Below, piece by piece: positions 1 through 5,511 of a stretch of DNA of 5,511 nucleotides. The notes under the pieces are model-generated. The model saw only the letters and a program-made list of their open reading frames with translations. It had not been told where the DNA came from and ran no database searches. The first letter of the stretch is position 1; each line of letters opens with the position of its first letter. Origin of the DNA: Spirochaetia bacterium (GTDB lineage: Bacteria; Spirochaetota; Spirochaetia; PWKH01); the NCBI GenBank assembly GCA_021736505.1, contig JAIPFU010000115.1, positions 1-5,511 of the forward strand, in the 5' to 3' direction. A program made the position numbers and the translations under genes.

Positions 1-881
1 CAGTCAGGGAAACTGCGAATATGATATCCTTTATGGCTGATATAATAGGAATCCGTGATGATATGTACATTGGGAAAGGTCACACATACATGAAGGAAGT
101 TGCTGATGCAGTTCAGGAAGGATTTGATGATGGAGTTCTTGAACAGCGTCCCACTTTGGTGAATCTGCAGTGTGATATTGATCATCCAACTCAGTCTATG
201 GCTGATATGCTGCATGTAATTAACCATTTTGGCGGTGTAGACAAACTGAAAGGAAAAAAAGTAGCCATGACATGGGCATACTCTCCTTCCTATGGAAAAC
301 CATTATCGGTACCTCAGGGTATTATAGGTCTTTTTTCGCGATTCGGTATGGATGTAGTCCTCGCTCATCCTGAAGGATACAATGTAATGCCGGAAATTGA
401 AGATATTGCTTCTGCTAATTCCAGCAAAAGCGGAGGAACTTACAAACGCGTTAACAGCATGGAAGAGGCTTTCCAGGATGCTGATATTGTCTATCCGAAA
501 AGCTGGGCCCCCTTCGCCGTCATGGAGGAGCGTACAGAATTAGTAGGCAATGGTGATTGGGATGGTCTTGAATCACTAGAAAGTCGATGCTTAATGAATA
601 ATGCGAAATTTAAGGATTGGGAGTGTACTGAAGATCTGATGAAAAAGACTAAAGATGGAAATGCCCTGTATATGCACTGCTTACCCGCAGATATTTCAGG
701 AGTAAGCTGCGATGAGGGAGAAGTTGAAGCTTCAGTGTTTGACCGCTATCGTGTTCCCCTATATAAAGAAGCGAGCTATAAACCCTACATTATAGCAGCC
801 ATGATTTTTCTATCAAAATTTGAACATCCATCAAGTAAATTACATGAATTAGTAAATAATGCTATTAATCGGATACTGTAG
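1..881 (+). CDS. ygeW: YgeW-like knotted carbamoyltransferase, 3' part (5' end outside window)
   Basis: The frame is open from base 3 (first residues VRETANM) to the TAG at 879-881, giving 292 residues. E. coli YgeW is about 396 residues, so roughly the first 100, including the carbamoyl-phosphate STRTR-type motif, lie left of the window. The ATG at 21 is internal, because the sequence before it is conserved family sequence (RETANM) in the same frame. Visible hallmarks, numbered from base 3, are DIDHPTQSMAD at 58-68 (the HPTQ carbamoyl-phosphate motif), the proline-rich stretch TWAYSPSYGKPLSVPQG, typical of the knotted N-acetylornithine/YgeW branch, and HCLPAD at 225-230. YgeW belongs to the aspartate/ornithine carbamoyltransferase superfamily and is cytoplasmic; its physiological substrate is not settled. 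In E. coli and gut anaerobes its gene sits with ygeX, ygeY, hyuA, ssnA and xdh genes linked to anaerobic purine and urate breakdown. None of those partners is visible here. The gene converges on the regulator gene at 934 and probably belongs to a separate transcription unit to the left. Confidence 0.9.
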   Translation, partial: VRETANMISFMADIIGIRDDMYIGKGHTYMKEVADAVQEGFDDGVLEQRPTLVNLQCDIDHPTQSMADMLHVINHFGGVDKLKGKKVAMTWAYSPSYGKPLSVPQGIIGLFSRFGMDVVLAHPEGYNVMPEIEDIASANSSKSGGTYKRVNSMEEAFQDADIVYPKSWAPFAVMEERTELVGNGDWDGLESLESRCLMNNAKFKDWECTEDLMKKTKDGNALYMHCLPADISGVSCDEGEVEASVFDRYRVPLYKEASYKPYIIAAMIFLSKFEHPSSKLHELVNNAINRIL

Positions 882-933
882 AATTTTCTTAACCCACGAA
901 TGGCCCTTTCTTAGTTTTGATAAAAAGTGAAAA

Positions 934-1983
934 TTAGATTGTGTAAATTTTATTTTTAAGGAAAATATCAACTAAATTAGGGTCAAATTGTGTGCCTTTA
1001 TTAGCTTCGATTTCAGAAACGGCTTTTTCCATGGGGAAAGCCGTTCTGTAAGCCCTGTCACTCATCATCGCGTCAAAAGCATCAGCAATGGATACGATCC
1101 GTACTAATAAAGGGATATCACTGCCTGATAGACCATCAGGGTATCCTGTCCCATCATATCTTTCGTGGTGATTCCTGATAATAGGTAAATAGTCTGAGAA
1201 AAAATCCACATGGCTTAAAATTTTTTCACCCACCAGGGGATGGGACTGTATAATACCAAATTCTTCATTGCTAAGCGGTTCAATCTTATTGAGGATATTT
1301 TCAGGTATACCGATTTTTCCGATATCATGAAGAAGAGCGCCTCCTTCAAGAATAGTTAATTCCTTATCAGAAAGATTAAAATGTCCAGCTATTTTCATGG
1401 AGATCTCCCTTACCCGTCCACAATGACCTTTTGTATAGACATCCTTCTGTTCAATTGTTTCAGAAAAAGCAGCAATCATGTCTATGGTAGATCTCATAAT
1501 CTTATGATATGCATTATTCAATTCTTTGGTTTGAGTTTGTATCTGTTTTTTTAGATAGCTGTTGTAAACATCATTGGCATGTTTCTGCATTTTAGAATTT
1601 CGATCAGTAATAACTTTTTTATGAGCCCTTTTAATTGTCTCAAACAATTCCTGCTTTCTTACAGGTTTTGACAAATAATCAAAGGCACCATAACGAATAG
1701 CACTCATCCCTGTGTCAAGATTGTTAAAAGCTGTTAGCATAATTATGGGTATATCAGGTTTTGTTTTTTTTATGACAGGTATTGCTTCAAGCCCGGATAA
1801 TCCTGGCATTTTGATGTCCATAATTATAATTTCAATGGGAGAATGATTGTCTTTTTTCAAGGAAGAGAAAAGCTCTTCAGCATTTGAAAAAGTAAGAACT
1901 GAATAGCCTTCTTTTGAAAGCATAATGTTTAAAATCTTTCTGATCGACGGATCATCATCGGTTACCGCAATAAAATTCTGCAT
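934..1983 (-). CDS. Response regulator with HD-GYP cyclic-di-GMP phosphodiesterase output
   Basis: This 349-residue protein is a phosphorylation-controlled, RpfG-type cyclic-di-GMP hydrolase. Residues 1-120 form a complete CheY-like receiver: acidic pair Asp9/Asp10, phosphoacceptor Asp56 in MDIKMPG, Thr84 in MLTA and Lys106 in SKP. A linker at about 121-165 looks helical and charged. Residues 165-345 form the HD-GYP domain with all main ligand motifs: His187 (TKGHCGRV), His219-Asp220 and Lys223 (LLHDIGKIGIPE), His248 (SHP), His272-His273, the GYP loop at 280-282, Asp301 (IADAFDAM) and GTQFDP at 330-335. Tyr183 occupies the place where some trinuclear-iron members have Glu, so a two-metal site is more likely; this is inference. 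There is no DNA-binding or membrane segment, so it should act in the cytoplasm, lowering cyclic-di-GMP. It is the second gene of a minus-strand unit, 15 bases after the methyltransferase gene. The divergent kinase at 2646 has no receiver of its own, which makes it the natural phosphodonor. Confidence 0.95.
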   Translation of the reverse strand: MQNFIAVTDDDPSIRKILNIMLSKEGYSVLTFSNAEELFSSLKKDNHSPIEIIIMDIKMPGLSGLEAIPVIKKTKPDIPIIMLTAFNNLDTGMSAIRYGAFDYLSKPVRKQELFETIKRAHKKVITDRNSKMQKHANDVYNSYLKKQIQTQTKELNNAYHKIMRSTIDMIAAFSETIEQKDVYTKGHCGRVREISMKIAGHFNLSDKELTILEGGALLHDIGKIGIPENILNKIEPLSNEEFGIIQSHPLVGEKILSHVDFFSDYLPIIRNHHERYDGTGYPDGLSGSDIPLLVRIVSIADAFDAMMSDRAYRTAFPMEKAVSEIEANKGTQFDPNLVDIFLKNKIYTI

Positions 1984-1990
1984 AAGCTGA

Positions 1991-1995
1991 TCCTT
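1991..1995 (-). promoter_or_regulatory. Ribosome binding site of the HD-GYP regulator
   Basis: On the minus strand AAGGA lies 7 bases before the ATG at 1981-1983. It fixes that ATG as the start. The site falls inside the 15-base gap after the upstream methyltransferase stop codon (1999-2001), which suggests the two genes are co-transcribed and translated in sequence. Confidence 0.75.
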
Positions 1996-1998
1996 GTT

Positions 1999-2598
1999 TT
2001 ATAGGATAAATGGTACTTTTTTCTTATATTCATCATAATCATTAAACAAGCGAGGGAATGCATAACGATCTTCCCATATAATAACAGAAAGATTGAATAA
2101 AGTACATAAAATCATCAAATAGAGAATATGTGCAGTAAAAAACAGGATAACAAATAATAGATTTAAAAGTGTAAACCAAATAAATCCTGGATGTCTTGAA
2201 AAAGAGTATGTTCCCCTTTTAAAAGATTTTTTTCCATTAGTATTCAATCTATTATATGTATCTTTGCTTGCTGATGTTTTAGCCAAAGAATTTTTTGGAG
2301 TTTTCAGCCTATGGTTGTAAATATATATTTCTATGCATACAGAATATATAAGCAACAAAAAAAACACAGCTGCCAATGACCATAATACATATACGAGTAA
2401 TAAAGGTAATTCATTATGAACGGATACTCTAAAAGGAATAAGGATCAAGGGAAGTAAAGTTAGAGGATATCCTGCATAGGATACAAAATAGAGGAAAGGT
2501 AGCTTTTTAATTTGGGATAAGTCATGAATTGCTGTAAAAAAATAGCCCGTACCAGCCATAAAGGATAAAAATATGATAAATGAATTGCTTATTTCCAT
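1999..2598 (-). CDS. Integral-membrane methyltransferase-like protein (ICMT/PEMT type)
   Basis: The 199-residue protein has about five hydrophobic helices (roughly 6-26, 36-56, 64-90, 138-157 and 158-176). It carries the C-terminal signature of the isoprenylcysteine carboxyl methyltransferase / phospholipid N-methyltransferase superfamily. The signature consists of GTYSFSRHPGF (129-139, with the RHP that contacts S-adenosylmethionine in this group), then WEDRYAFPRLF (175-185, acidic E176/D177) and a closing YDEY-VP-F pattern (188-197). Known members methylate lipid-like substrates at the membrane face: prenylcysteine carboxylates, phospholipid amines or short lipids. The substrate here cannot be read from sequence. 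A polar loop at about 97-128 separates the two hydrophobic halves. The first ATG is used; upstream (ATTATAAGTATTT) there is no good Shine-Dalgarno, so the start is less certain than that of its neighbour, and the next ATG (codon 14) has none either. It heads the unit that continues into the HD-GYP regulator. Its job may be linked to the lipid-like signal proposed for the divergent kinase, but that is inference. Confidence 0.75.
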   Translation of the reverse strand: MEISNSFIIFLSFMAGTGYFFTAIHDLSQIKKLPFLYFVSYAGYPLTLLPLILIPFRVSVHNELPLLLVYVLWSLAAVFFLLLIYSVCIEIYIYNHRLKTPKNSLAKTSASKDTYNRLNTNGKKSFKRGTYSFSRHPGFIWFTLLNLLFVILFFTAHILYLMILCTLFNLSVIIWEDRYAFPRLFNDYDEYKKKVPFIL

Positions 2599-2645
2599 AA
2601 ATACTTATAATATAATGTAAAACACTTTATGGGAATACTGTATAA
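2585..2645 (+). promoter_or_regulatory. Divergent intergenic region with candidate sigma-70 promoter for the kinase gene
   Basis: Only 47 bases (2599-2645) separate the two divergent start codons. On the plus strand two overlapping perfect TATAAT hexamers occur at 2606-2611 and 2611-2616. The best -35 match is TTGCTT at 2585-2590, which gives spacers of 15 or 20 bases, so neither pairing is ideal. The predicted leader would be about 25-30 bases. On the minus strand only a loose TATATT (2609-2614) is seen, with no matching -35 element. No clear inverted-repeat operator was found. The two transcription units probably share this control region. Confidence 0.35.
2631..2635 (+). promoter_or_regulatory. 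Probable ribosome binding site of the kinase gene
   Basis: GGGAA lies 10 bases before the ATG at 2646, slightly longer than the usual spacing. An in-frame TAA at 2643-2645 directly precedes that ATG, so it is the earliest possible start. The hydrophobic helix that begins within its first ten residues supports it. Confidence 0.5.
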
Positions 2646-5511
2646 ATGATTATTGACTTATCCACTATAATAACAGCCGTAGCTTGTATTCTGTATATCT
2701 TTTTTGTCATCTTTGGGTTTATTCAATATAGAAGAATAAAATTTTTCTGGTCCTTTCAAGTCTACATGTCAGCCATGGCCATTTGGAGTTTCGGCTCTTT
2801 TATGATGCATGCTGATTCAGGGATACTTACACCTCTCATGTGGAATCGATTCATGATTGTAGGTTTATTTGCCGTTCCTTTTACCCTAGTACATGCAATA
2901 TTGGATATTCTTGAAATTCATCGGCCTTATTTGAGAAATATTTCAAAGTACAGCTATTTACTTATGATTGTTCTCATCTACTTGAACATTAAAGGGTTCA
3001 TTGTTGAAGATGCTGGTTTCAATACAAATGGGTTTTATTATAGGTTGGGCCCCTGGGCTGTCTTTGCTTATTCTTTAAGCTATATTTATTTATTAATATC
3101 AATAGCGATTATTTATTGGGAGTCCCGTCGGTCTGATAAACGTTTACGGAAAAATTTTTATTTATATTTTGCCGGTGTTATCATCATGCTTTTCGGAATA
3201 CTGCTTAATTTAAATGAGACTATTGGGAAATATCCTTTTGATATACTTGCAGCAGCGGTGAATGCATTAATATTATTTTATGCAATTTATAAATTTAAAC
3301 TCGTTAATTACTCCAAATTAGGTTTGAATGTAATTTTCACAACCATTCTTTGGGCAGTGGCTTCAATTATATATTTTCTGGTTATTCAGTTTACAAGTAC
3401 TTCATCAAATGATTTAAACCCTGGAAATGCAGGCATCCTATCAATAGTACTCGGCTTTGTTACAGCTATTATCATCCATCCCATGCGGAACCTGATGGCT
3501 TATATGGTGGATAAAATAATTATTCCTCGCCGTCATCCCTATCAAAAGACAATCAAAGAATTCAGCCAGAAATTGACAACGATAGTGGATTTGAATGAAC
3601 TTGGCAAAGCTGTTGTCAATAGTATCACAACAGGAATAAATGTAGACTGGGTTGCTTTTATCATTCGCGATTATATTAATAAAGATGAAAATAATTTTAA
3701 AATTCTTTCATTTTACGGTGATAGAGTACAAAATCTTAAAACCGGAGGAACTGTTAATATTGCTTTTGAACCCCAAATTGAAAGAAGAGTTGAATCATTA
3801 TGTAATACCGGCAGAGGAACGGTTATCTGGAATGAGTACGACGGAAAACAGTTTAACGTTAGTGAAAGCCTGCCAGATGCGGATATAGTCTTACCCCTTG
3901 TATTCAGAAAAGATATTGGCGGCTTTATTATTATTGGAGCGCCGAAGGATAGTAAAATATTTTCAAAATTTGAGCTTGATGCTTTAGAGATCCTCAGTGG
4001 CCAGTGTTCATTATCCCTTAAAAACTCAATATCCTTTGAACAGCTTAAAAAACAAGGCAATGAACTAATTTTCAGTAATAATAAACTTGAAGCTATATTT
4101 AATGGTATTGGTTCCCCTTTAGCCTTAGTTGATATTGATTATACAATTATCGAAATTAATAATGCCGCTGAGAAATTCATCGGTAAGAGTAGAAAAAACA
4201 TTATCGGGAAAAAATGCTATAAGCAGTTTTTTGATAGAAAAATGGCCTGTCCGTTCTGTAAAGCCCCTGATTGTCTTCATGCGGGGTTGATGATGGAAAA
4301 TGAGGCTGAAGTAAATGAACACATTTATTCTCTTCAGTTTCATTCGGTCAAAGTTCCGCAGAATTCCAAACAGATGTTTCTTGAGATTATCCAGGATATT
4401 ACGGAACAAAAGAAAATGCAAATTGAACTAGTACGGACAGAAAAAATGGCTGGAATTGGAGCTATGGCTGCAGGTATAGCACATGAGCTTAACAATCCTT
4501 TAGCTGGCATAGCCGGCACTGCAGAAATCCTGCTTTCAGAAATAGATGATGATTCTGAATTAAAGGAATATGCTGAGGATATATTGAGTTATTCAATGAA
4601 TGCGGCGGATGTAATAAAAGAGATTTCTCTCTATTCGAGAAAAGAAGAAAAGAATTTAATAGAGATTGATATTATCCGGACACTGGAATTTTCAGTTCGA
4701 TTGGCAAAAAGAGGCATGGATACATCCAAAATTGAAATTGAACGTAATTATCATGCACTTCCGACCATTCTTGCTAATGAGGGAGAATTGCAGCAAGTTT
4801 TTCTGAATATTGTGGTCAATGCTATACAAGCCATGGATGAAGAAGGAGTACTTTCTTTGACATGTAAACAGGACCATGGTGTGATTTATGTTTCCATAGC
4901 AGATTCTGGAATTGGTATCCCGAAAGAGAATTTAAATCAGATATTTACACCATTTTTTACTACAAAAGAACCTGGAAAAGGTACTGGTTTGGGTCTGTCT
5001 AATTGCTATAAAATTGTAGAAAAATTCAGTGGAAGAATTAATGTAGAAAGCAAAATAGGAGAAGGAACAAAATTTACCATATCGTTTCCCGCTTCTGAAA
5101 AAAGTAAAGAGATGGTTCGGTTTGTTCTAGCTTCGAACGATAATCATCTAAACGATGCTTTTTACATACAGAGAAAAGTTCTCATAGGTGAGAAGGGATA
5201 TATAGAGGAATCCATCCATAGAGATATTGATGAAGAGGCTATGCATTTACTGGCGTATCAAGGTGTTCATCCAGTTGGTACTGTTTCTATGATAACTTCT
5301 TCAAACTTTAAGAAACTTCCTATCAGTCAATATTTTGCCATTGATAAATTTCTGAAAACTGAAAACTCCGCCGAAATGGTTAGACTTGCAGTATTACCAG
5401 AAATGAGAAATTCTATTGTTACATTAGGTCTTACAATTTTAATGTTTCTGTATGGCAGGGCTCAAGGTGTAGAGGAAGTAGTTATTGATGTGTTTACCTC
5501 TGATACGAAAA
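2646..5511 (+). CDS. Multi-TM GAF-PAS histidine kinase fused to a FeeM/LuxI-like acyltransferase (3' end outside window)
   Basis: The frame runs from ATG 2646 to the right edge without a stop: 955 codons, incomplete. Residues 1-280 hold about eight or nine hydrophobic helices (near 7-27, 33-55, 67-88, 102-120, 137-158, 171-188, 198-217, 225-248 and 262-280), resembling the 7TM-type sensor region of histidine kinases. Residues about 298-462 look like a GAF domain. Residues about 475-588 form a PAS domain with Cys524, Cys535, Cys538 and Cys543, ending in the DITEQKK linker to a short coiled coil. The HisKA part has phosphoacceptor His613 (GIAHELNNPL). The ATPase part has the N box (Asn721, Asn725), G1 box DSGIGIP (753-759), F box FTPFFTTK (767-774) and G2 box GTGLGL (779-784), ending near 816. 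This is a complete, probably active kinase. From residue 823 a further domain follows, listed separately. There is no receiver domain; the divergent REC-HD-GYP protein is the likely partner. Kinase identity is nearly certain. The sensed ligand is unknown. Confidence 0.93.
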   Translation, partial: MIIDLSTIITAVACILYIFFVIFGFIQYRRIKFFWSFQVYMSAMAIWSFGSFMMHADSGILTPLMWNRFMIVGLFAVPFTLVHAILDILEIHRPYLRNISKYSYLLMIVLIYLNIKGFIVEDAGFNTNGFYYRLGPWAVFAYSLSYIYLLISIAIIYWESRRSDKRLRKNFYLYFAGVIIMLFGILLNLNETIGKYPFDILAAAVNALILFYAIYKFKLVNYSKLGLNVIFTTILWAVASIIYFLVIQFTSTSSNDLNPGNAGILSIVLGFVTAIIIHPMRNLMAYMVDKIIIPRRHPYQKTIKEFSQKLTTIVDLNELGKAVVNSITTGINVDWVAFIIRDYINKDENNFKILSFYGDRVQNLKTGGTVNIAFEPQIERRVESLCNTGRGTVIWNEYDGKQFNVSESLPDADIVLPLVFRKDIGGFIIIGAPKDSKIFSKFELDALEILSGQCSLSLKNSISFEQLKKQGNELIFSNNKLEAIFNGIGSPLALVDIDYTIIEINNAAEKFIGKSRKNIIGKKCYKQFFDRKMACPFCKAPDCLHAGLMMENEAEVNEHIYSLQFHSVKVPQNSKQMFLEIIQDITEQKKMQIELVRTEKMAGIGAMAAGIAHELNNPLAGIAGTAEILLSEIDDDSELKEYAEDILSYSMNAADVIKEISLYSRKEEKNLIEIDIIRTLEFSVRLAKRGMDTSKIEIERNYHALPTILANEGELQQVFLNIVVNAIQAMDEEGVLSLTCKQDHGVIYVSIADSGIGIPKENLNQIFTPFFTTKEPGKGTGLGLSNCYKIVEKFSGRINVESKIGEGTKFTISFPASEKSKEMVRFVLASNDNHLNDAFYIQRKVLIGEKGYIEESIHRDIDEEAMHLLAYQGVHPVGTVSMITSSNFKKLPISQYFAIDKFLKTENSAEMVRLAVLPEMRNSIVTLGLTILMFLYGRAQGVEEVVIDVFTSDTK
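5112..5511 (+). other. C-terminal acyltransferase-like domain of the kinase (N-acyl amino acid synthase FeeM / LuxI type), cut by window edge
   Basis: Residues 823-955 follow the kinase core in the same frame after a short charged linker. They match the pattern of FeeM-like and LuxI-like acyl transferases, which join acyl chains to amino acids or homoserine lactone from acyl-ACP donors. The order of features is FYIQRKVLIGEKGY (839-852, with the early Arg843 and aromatic end), the acidic HRDIDEEAMHLLA (858-870, Asp860/Asp862), PVGTV (876-880), LPISQYF (891-897), then EMVRLAVLPEMR (910-921) with the Glu910-x-x-Arg913 pair, and a helix leading into the strand VEEVVIDVF. Ser881 stands where many relatives have Arg after the GT turn. 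The last part of the domain is beyond the edge. The family call rests on motif pattern only. A general GNAT enzyme or the exosortase-associated acyltransferase family are the main alternatives. Confidence 0.62.

Noticed and set aside
21..23. ATG at 21 as the true start of the carbamoyltransferase gene.
   Set aside because: The preceding codons (VRETAN) are in frame and match conserved family sequence. About 100 N-terminal residues with the substrate-binding motif would otherwise be missing, so the gene is simply cut by the window edge.
882..960. Possible bidirectional terminator between the converging ygeW-like and HD-GYP genes, e.g. AAAATT (930-935) pairing with AATTTT (946-951).
   Set aside because: The stem has only six A/T pairs and overlaps the regulator's stop codon. 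No GC-rich hairpin followed by a T-run is visible in the 52-base gap.
3652..4877. Several short open frames inside the kinase gene on both strands (plus 3652-3888; minus 3713-4060, 4125-4421 and 4692-4877).
   Set aside because: All lie within the continuous kinase frame that carries clear GAF, PAS and HisKA/ATPase motifs. Their translations show no family pattern, and they are chance frames in AT-rich coding sequence.
5090..5130. Possibility that the acyltransferase is a separate gene starting at ATG 5112.
   Set aside because: The kinase frame continues through this point with no stop and no frame change. The purine-rich stretch before the ATG sits directly against it, so it is a poor ribosome binding site. 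A fusion is the simpler reading.
1..5511. Search for tRNA/rRNA genes, CRISPR repeats, transposases, attachment sites and long direct or inverted repeats.
   Set aside because: None was seen by eye. Coding sequence fills nearly the whole window, and the only non-coding gaps are 52, 15 and 47 bases.

Overview
The window is AT-rich bacterial DNA with four protein-coding genes and almost no spare sequence. Two genes run off the edges. The mix suggests an anaerobic or gut/sediment-type bacterium: a YgeW-type carbamoyltransferase from anaerobic purine/urate catabolism, a CheY/HD-GYP response regulator, and a large multi-transmembrane GAF-PAS histidine kinase. The style of the signalling proteins would fit a spirochaete, a deltaproteobacterium or a clostridial relative. 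I lean weakly to a free-living spirochaete, but nothing here proves it.

Layout: 1-881 (+) is the 3' part of a ygeW-like gene, cut by the left edge. It is convergent with a two-gene minus-strand unit. That unit starts at 2598 with a small integral-membrane methyltransferase-like protein of the ICMT/PEMT type (1999-2598). After a 15-base gap it continues with a response regulator whose output is an HD-GYP cyclic-di-GMP phosphodiesterase (934-1983). A 47-base AT-rich divergent region (2599-2645) separates this unit from a very large plus-strand gene. That gene begins at 2646 and is still open at the right edge, giving at least 955 codons.

The large gene is the highlight. It encodes, in one frame, about 8-9 membrane helices, a GAF-like domain, a PAS domain with a cysteine cluster, a complete HisKA/HATPase_c kinase core (His613) and then an extra C-terminal domain. 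That extra domain looks like an N-acyl amino acid synthase (FeeM) or LuxI-type acyltransferase of the GNAT fold. A sensor kinase fused to a probable acyl-signal synthase, divergent from a REC-HD-GYP regulator, resembles the logic of the Xanthomonas RpfF/RpfC/RpfG system with unrelated parts. The inferred circuit is as follows. The fused enzyme makes a lipid-like acyl product, the membrane sensor of the same polypeptide responds to it or to a related ligand, phosphate passes from His613 to Asp56 of the regulator, and the HD-GYP domain lowers cyclic-di-GMP. The membrane methyltransferase could modify the acyl product or an unrelated lipid. The kinase and regulator assignments are firm. The acyltransferase assignment is moderately firm. 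The circuit is a hypothesis.
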